DNA from: Paenibacillus pinihumi DSM 23905 = JCM 16419 | GTDB lineage: Bacteria; Bacillota; Bacilli; Paenibacillales; Paenibacillaceae | Length of the DNA stretch: 64,000 bases | Direction: 5' to 3' | NCBI RefSeq assembly: GCF_000422505.1 | Contig: NZ_AULX01000018.1 | Span: 186,001 to 250,000, forward strand | Shown: positions 59,724 to 64,000 of the stretch, in pieces | Layout of the letters: each line of letters opens with the position of its first letter | How positions within the stretch are numbered: the first letter of the stretch is position 1 | Notes under the pieces: generated by a model | Databases searched by the model: none | What the model saw: the letters and a program-made list of their open reading frames with translations, nothing else | Told to the model about the DNA's origin: nothing | Position numbers and translations under genes: made by a program

Positions 59724-60164
59724 ATGAAATTGCATGAGCTAAAACCAGCCCTCGGCTCCAAACAAGAACCAAAACGCAAAGGCCGCGGTATCGGTTCCGG
59801 TAACGGTAAAACTGCAGGCAAAGGTCATAAAGGACAAAACGCCCGCTCCGGCGGCGGTGTTCGTCCAGGCTTCGAAGGCGGACAAAACCCGTTATATCGT
59901 CGCTTGCCTAAGCGCGGATTTAACAATCCGTTCCGCAAGGAATATGCCATTGTGAATTTGGAAGAACTGAACAGCTTCGCAGCAGGTAGCGAAGTTACTC
60001 CAGAAGTTCTGAAGGAGAAAGGCATCGTAAAAAATTCGCTCAGCGGCATCAAGATCTTGGGTGATGGTGAGATCAAGGTTCAACTTACTGTGAAAGCAAA
60101 TAAGTTTTCTCAATCTGCCGTAGAGAAAATCCAGGCTGCCGGCGGTAAAACCGAGGTGATCTAA
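59724..60164 (+). CDS. rplO: Ribosomal protein L15
   Basis: The 146 aa L15 has the basic Gly-rich N-terminus [44 protein letters not shown] and a C-terminal globular part. The frame opens at GTG 59712, but AAGGAGGTG and the start MKLHELKPA give ATG 59724. secY begins directly at the base after its stop. Confidence 0.97.
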   Translation: MKLHELKPALGSKQEPKRKGRGIGSGNGKTAGKGHKGQNARSGGGVRPGFEGGQNPLYRRLPKRGFNNPFRKEYAIVNLEELNSFAAGSEVTPEVLKEKGIVKNSLSGIKILGDGEIKVQLTVKANKFSQSAVEKIQAAGGKTEVI

Positions 60165-61463
60165 TTGTTCAAGACCTTGTCCAACATATGGAAAGTAGAA
60201 GATCTGCGCAAAAGAATTTTGTTCACTTTGTTTGTCCTGTTAGTCTATCGTATTGGGGCCTTTATTCCGGTTCCCAATATCGATAAATCCGTATTCGACC
60301 AAATCAACAGTGAGCAAGCGAATCTGTTCGGGGTATTGAATACCTTCTCCGGAGGAGCTTTGTTCCAGTTCTCAATTTTTGCAATGTCGATCGTACCTTA
60401 CATTACTGCTTCCATTATCGTGCAGCTTTTGACGATGGATGTTATACCTAAATTTGCGGAATGGGCAAAAGAGGGCGAAAATGGTAAGAAAAAGCTTGCT
60501 CAGGTTACACGTTATGGAACGATTATTCTCGGTTTGATTCAAGCTTTTGCAACGGCAGTGGGCTTCAACCGTCAATATCAATTCCAATTCGTCATTGATC
60601 CTGGCTTTGCAACGTATACGATGATTGCAATTATTTTGACCGCAGGTACTGCATTCCTGATGTGGCTCGGTGAACAGATTACCGAGAAAGGAATTGGTAA
60701 CGGGATTTCAATCATTATCTTCGCCGGTATCGTCGCTGGATTCCCAGGGCATATCCGTACGATTTACGCTGATCAGTTTATTGACTCCGATCAATTGTTC
60801 CTGAATATCGTCAAGGTCATTGTGATGCTTGTTGCGATTATCGCGATCATTGTAGGTGTCATCTTCGTACAGCAAGGGATTCGCAAAATTCCTGTGCAGT
60901 ATGCAAAACGGGTTGTAGGCCGTAAAATGTATGGTGGCCAGTCCACACACATTCCGTTGAAGGTAAATGGCGCAGGTGTAATTCCAGTTATCTTTGCAGT
61001 ATCCTTGTTGATGTTCCCTGTAACGCTGGCCGGCTTCTGGGCAGATAAACCATGGGCTCAATGGGTAACCAAGCATATGTACTACGACCAGCCGCTTGGC
61101 ATGGTATTGTATGTCGTCTTGATTATCGGATTTACTTTCTTCTACACCTTTGTCCAAATTAACCCGGTGCAAATGGCTGATCAGATGAAAAAGAACGGTG
61201 GTTACATTCCGGGCGTTCGTCCTGGCAAACCAACCTCGACTTACATTACTCGTGTAATGTCGCGGATCACGCTCTCCGGAGCACTGTTCTTGTCTCTTAT
61301 CTCTGTTCTCCCAGTAGCCTTTGGCGCTCTGGCTGGGCTGCCGCGTTCTGTTCAGATCGGTGGTACTTCCTTGCTGATCGTAATCGGTGTTGCACTGGAT
61401 ACGATGAAGCAAATTGAGACACAATTGATCAAACGCCACTACAAAGGGTTTATCAATAAATAA
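60165..61463 (+). CDS. secY: Protein translocase subunit SecY
   Basis: SecY forms the Sec channel with SecE and SecG. The 432 aa protein has ten membrane helices, from RILFTLFVLLVYRIGAFIPVP in helix 1 to the C-terminal DTMKQIETQLIKRHYKGFINK. The plug region and ITEKGIGNGISIIIFAGIV are typical. The start is TTG 60165, with GAGGTGATC inside rplO as ribosome binding site. A small GC-rich stem (61512-61527) lies before adk. Confidence 0.97.
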   Translation: MFKTLSNIWKVEDLRKRILFTLFVLLVYRIGAFIPVPNIDKSVFDQINSEQANLFGVLNTFSGGALFQFSIFAMSIVPYITASIIVQLLTMDVIPKFAEWAKEGENGKKKLAQVTRYGTIILGLIQAFATAVGFNRQYQFQFVIDPGFATYTMIAIILTAGTAFLMWLGEQITEKGIGNGISIIIFAGIVAGFPGHIRTIYADQFIDSDQLFLNIVKVIVMLVAIIAIIVGVIFVQQGIRKIPVQYAKRVVGRKMYGGQSTHIPLKVNGAGVIPVIFAVSLLMFPVTLAGFWADKPWAQWVTKHMYYDQPLGMVLYVVLIIGFTFFYTFVQINPVQMADQMKKNGGYIPGVRPGKPTSTYITRVMSRITLSGALFLSLISVLPVAFGALAGLPRSVQIGGTSLLIVIGVALDTMKQIETQLIKRHYKGFINK

Positions 61464-61553
61464 CAATAGGCACTTGTGCGGGGCTACCCGGACGTCATTT
61501 TAGATGATCGGAAGCCCGCTCGGGCTTATTGTGCTTAAAGTGAGGAACACGTG

Positions 61554-62204
61554 ATGAATATTCTATTCATGGGACCACCCGGAGCTGGCAAAGGAACGCA
61601 GGCTGAGCGAATCGTTGATGAATTCAAGGTTCCTCACATCTCTACCGGAGATGCGTTTCGTCTGGCTATGAAGCAGGGCACAGCGCTCGGGCAAAAGGCA
61701 AAGGAATATGTAGATCAGGGACTGCTTGTTCCGGATGATGTAACAAACGGTATTGTCAGGGAACGGCTTCAACAGCCGGATTGTGATCAGGGCTTTCTGC
61801 TTGACGGATTCCCTCGCACACTCTCTCAGGCTGAAGCGCTTGATGAGATGCTTGCTGCGATGAACCGCAGCATTGATCATGTTGTCAACCTGAAGGTTGA
61901 CCGCAGTCTGCTGCTGGCGCGCCTTACTGGCCGCCGGATTTGCAAAGCCTGTGGATCAACGTACCATGTTTTATTCAACGCTCCTGCAAAGGATGGCGTT
62001 TGCGACAAGTGTGGCGGCGAGCTGTATCAGCGTTCGGATGATACGGAAGAGAAGGTTGGCACACGTTTGGATGAGTACATCTCCAAAACAGCGCCGCTTC
62101 TTGCCTACTACTCTGACAAAGGGCTGCTTCGCGAAGTGGACGGCGAGAAAGAAATTGATACGGTAACCTCCGATATCATATCTTATATGCGAGGGTTATC
62201 GTAA
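61554..62204 (+). CDS. adk: Adenylate kinase (zinc-lid type)
   Basis: Adk converts ATP and AMP to two ADP. The 216 aa protein has the P-loop [10 protein letters not shown] (about residues 7-16), the AMP-site motif [13 protein letters not shown] and a LID domain with a C4 zinc site (CKACG...CDKCG), typical of Gram-positive enzymes. The frame begins at GTG 61551, but ATG 61554 after GAGGAA is the family start. It overlaps map by one base. Confidence 0.97.
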   Translation: MNILFMGPPGAGKGTQAERIVDEFKVPHISTGDAFRLAMKQGTALGQKAKEYVDQGLLVPDDVTNGIVRERLQQPDCDQGFLLDGFPRTLSQAEALDEMLAAMNRSIDHVVNLKVDRSLLLARLTGRRICKACGSTYHVLFNAPAKDGVCDKCGGELYQRSDDTEEKVGTRLDEYISKTAPLLAYYSDKGLLREVDGEKEIDTVTSDIISYMRGLS

Positions 62205-62959
62205 TGATTATTTGCAAGTCCGAGTCCGAACTGGTCTTTATGAGGGAAGCAGGACGAATTGTTGCGGATACACACCGATTGATGGCAAAGGCGGTCGAGC
62301 CGGGAATCACGACAAGGGAACTGGACCGGATCGCTGAAGCCTACATTCGCAGTCAAGGGGCCATCCCTTCATTCAAAGGCTACAATCAGTTTCCTGGCAG
62401 CATATGTGCTTCTGTAAACGACGAGTTGGTGCATGGGATCCCTGGGCCGCGCAAGCTGAACGAGGGTGACATTATCAGCATCGACATCGGCGCACAATTC
62501 GAGGGCTATCATGGAGATTCTGCCTGGACCTATGGTGTAGGCCAAATTTCTGATGAAGCTGCTCGTCTTCTCCAAGTAACAGAGCAGTCGCTTTATGCCG
62601 GACTGCAGCATGTCAAACCGGATACTCGTCTCTTTACTGTCTCTCATGCCATTCAACAGGTAATTGAAGATGCGAAGATGTCGGTTGTCCGGGAGTATGT
62701 CGGTCATGGAATTGGCACCAATCTTCATGAGGAGCCCCAAATTCCGAACTATGGCGCACCGAACCGCGGACCGCGCCTGAAGCAAGGAATGGTTCTTGCA
62801 ATCGAACCGATGGTTGTTCTCGGCGAACGTTATGTTCGCACCTTGGAGGATAACTGGACGGTTATTACTGAGGATGGAACCTGGTGTGCTCATTTTGAAC
62901 ATACCGTTGCAGTAACTGCTGACGGTTATGAGATTTTGACCCGCTCCTCTGATTCCTAG
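62204..62959 (+). CDS. map: Methionine aminopeptidase, type I
   Basis: Map removes the initiator methionine from nascent proteins. The 251 aa protein has the five metal ligands in context: [22 protein letters not shown] (two Asp), [19 protein letters not shown] (His), [12 protein letters not shown] (Glu) and [10 protein letters not shown] (Glu region). The ATG overlaps the last base of the adk stop (TAATG). Confidence 0.97.
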   Translation: MIICKSESELVFMREAGRIVADTHRLMAKAVEPGITTRELDRIAEAYIRSQGAIPSFKGYNQFPGSICASVNDELVHGIPGPRKLNEGDIISIDIGAQFEGYHGDSAWTYGVGQISDEAARLLQVTEQSLYAGLQHVKPDTRLFTVSHAIQQVIEDAKMSVVREYVGHGIGTNLHEEPQIPNYGAPNRGPRLKQGMVLAIEPMVVLGERYVRTLEDNWTVITEDGTWCAHFEHTVAVTADGYEILTRSSDS

Positions 62960-62972
62960 GGGTGAAGAGCTG

Positions 62973-63257
62973 ATGCGGACGATGCCTCAGATTGGCCAGA
63001 TCGTGAAGGTATTGCGGGGTAAGGATGAGGGAAGCTTTGCAGTTGTTGTTGGTCTGTCGGAGAATGAGCCGTATGTATGGATTGCAGACGGCAACAAACG
63101 ACGGTTTGACCAGCGCAAGCGAAAGAATATCCTGCATTTGGAACTGCAGCCTGAAACGAGTAGTGAAGTGGCAGACAGCATGCATGAGACCGGTAGAGTT
63201 ACAAATGGAAAGTTGCGTTATGTGATTCAGAAGTTTATAGAGCGGAAAGGGGAATGA
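62973..63257 (+). CDS. KOW-domain RNA-binding protein (YbzG-like)
   Basis: The 94 aa protein has an N-terminal KOW/L14e-like domain ([48 protein letters not shown]) and a basic tail that ends KFIERKGE. B. subtilis YbzG occupies the same place between map and infA. A ribosomal or RNA role is likely, but none is established to my knowledge. GGGGTGAAGAG precedes ATG 62973. Confidence 0.85.
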   Translation: MRTMPQIGQIVKVLRGKDEGSFAVVVGLSENEPYVWIADGNKRRFDQRKRKNILHLELQPETSSEVADSMHETGRVTNGKLRYVIQKFIERKGE

Positions 63258-63259
63258 CT

Positions 63260-63475
63260 GTGGCTAAAGAAGATGTGATTGAAGTTGAAGGAACGGTTAT
63301 CGAACCGCTGCCCAATGCTACGTTCAAGGTGGAACTGGAGAACGGACATCAAATTCTCGCCCATGTATCCGGAAAGCTTAGAATGCATTTTATCCGCATC
63401 CTAACAGGAGACAAAGTGGTTATTCAGTTGTCGCCTTATGATTTAACAAAAGGTCGTATCACCTATCGGAAGTAG
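63260..63475 (+). CDS. infA: Translation initiation factor IF-1
   Basis: The 71 aa IF-1 OB-fold protein blocks the A site during initiation. It begins [39 protein letters not shown] from GTG 63260, which has AAAGGGGA seven bases upstream. An ATG two codons earlier lies right against the SD and is an unlikely start. It overlaps nothing; the gap from the KOW gene is 2 bp. Confidence 0.95.
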   Translation: MAKEDVIEVEGTVIEPLPNATFKVELENGHQILAHVSGKLRMHFIRILTGDKVVIQLSPYDLTKGRITYRK

Positions 63476-63631
<156 letters not shown>

Positions 63632-63655
63632 TAAAAGAAGGAGGGATATCGGAAT

Positions 63656-64000
63656 ATGGCACGTATAGCTGGTGTAGACTTGCCGCGTGATAAGCGCGTC
63701 GAAATCGCCCTGCAGTACATTTTCGGGATTGGTAAAACAACTTCCCAGAAGATCCTTGCTACTACAGGCATCGATGCAAATACCCGCGTTCGCGATTTAA
63801 CGGAAGATGAAGTGAGCCGTCTGCGTGAGACGATCGATAAATCGGTCAAAGTGGAAGGTGACTTGCGTCGTGAAATTTCGTTAAATATTAAAAGGTTGAT
63901 TGAGATCGGCTGCTACCGCGGAATCCGTCATCGTCGTGGTTTGCCTGTTCGTGGTCAACGTACTAAGACTAATGCACGCACACGAAAAGGTCCACGTCGG
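63656..64000 (+). CDS. rpsM: Ribosomal protein S13, cut by the window end
   Basis: The first 115 residues of S13 are present, starting [39 protein letters not shown] and running to [10 protein letters not shown], the usual C-terminal region. The full protein is about 122 aa, so only a few codons are missing. GAAGGAGGGAT precedes the ATG. It would be followed by rpsK, rpoA and rplQ. Confidence 0.96.
   Translation, partial: MARIAGVDLPRDKRVEIALQYIFGIGKTTSQKILATTGIDANTRVRDLTEDEVSRLRETIDKSVKVEGDLRREISLNIKRLIEIGCYRGIRHRRGLPVRGQRTKTNARTRKGPRR

Overview
The window looks like a chromosomal segment of a Gram-positive, endospore-forming member of the Bacillales, most like Paenibacillus. The grounds are a GerA-type germinant receptor operon, DisA, sigma-H, a YacL/Rae1/MrnC cluster in the Bacillus order, strong AGGAGG ribosome binding sites, a moderate G+C content with frequent TTG and GTG starts, and ribosomal and RNA polymerase proteins very close to those of Bacillus subtilis. 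No rRNA, tRNA, CRISPR array, insertion sequence or prophage was seen.

Layout. 1-6070 is an envelope and cell-division block on the plus strand: ftsE-ftsX, a secreted coiled-coil M23 peptidase, a carboxy-terminal processing protease, and a MinJ-like PDZ membrane protein. 6216-11278 is on the minus strand: a spore germinant receptor operon in the order A, C, a small two-helix protein, B, followed by an aldose 1-epimerase-like gene. 11340-14210 is a PadR/HAAS/DUF4097 module with its own putative operators, then an orphan OmpR-type response regulator. 14392-15644 (minus) holds a small unknown gene and a manganese catalase. 16216-20952 holds a histidine kinase whose end overlaps radA, then disA and pssA. 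21195-22419 is an orphan substrate-binding lipoprotein behind a strong promoter and an unusual AT-rich structured leader.

23120-37038 follows the B. subtilis chromosome order: yacL, ispD, ispF, gltX, a cysteine T-box, cysE, cysS, mrnC, rlmB, rae1, sigH, rpmG, secE, nusG, rplK, rplA, an L10 leader, rplJ, rplL, and an RsmC-like methyltransferase. 37052-49629 is rpoB, rpoC, an L7Ae-like gene, rpsL, rpsG, fusA and tuf. A lipoprotein gene of unknown function sits between tuf and the S10 promoter. 50508-64000 is the S10-spc-alpha supercluster from rpsJ to rpsM, which is cut by the window end.

Functionally the second half is one long information-processing island: transcription core, elongation factors, about thirty ribosomal proteins and SecY/SecE. 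Its expression appears to be set by several RNA devices visible in the sequence: a Cys T-box, an L10 leader with an attenuator, a structured rpsJ leader, and a hairpin before rplK-rplA that looks like a copy of the 23S rRNA L1-binding site. The most interesting items are this L1-like leader, the paired 21-bp palindromes before the PadR gene, the structured leader of the orphan binding protein, the small two-helix protein in the germination operon, and three departures from the B. subtilis order: the kinase overlapping radA, the lipoprotein between tuf and rpsJ, and the M23 enzyme next to ftsEX.
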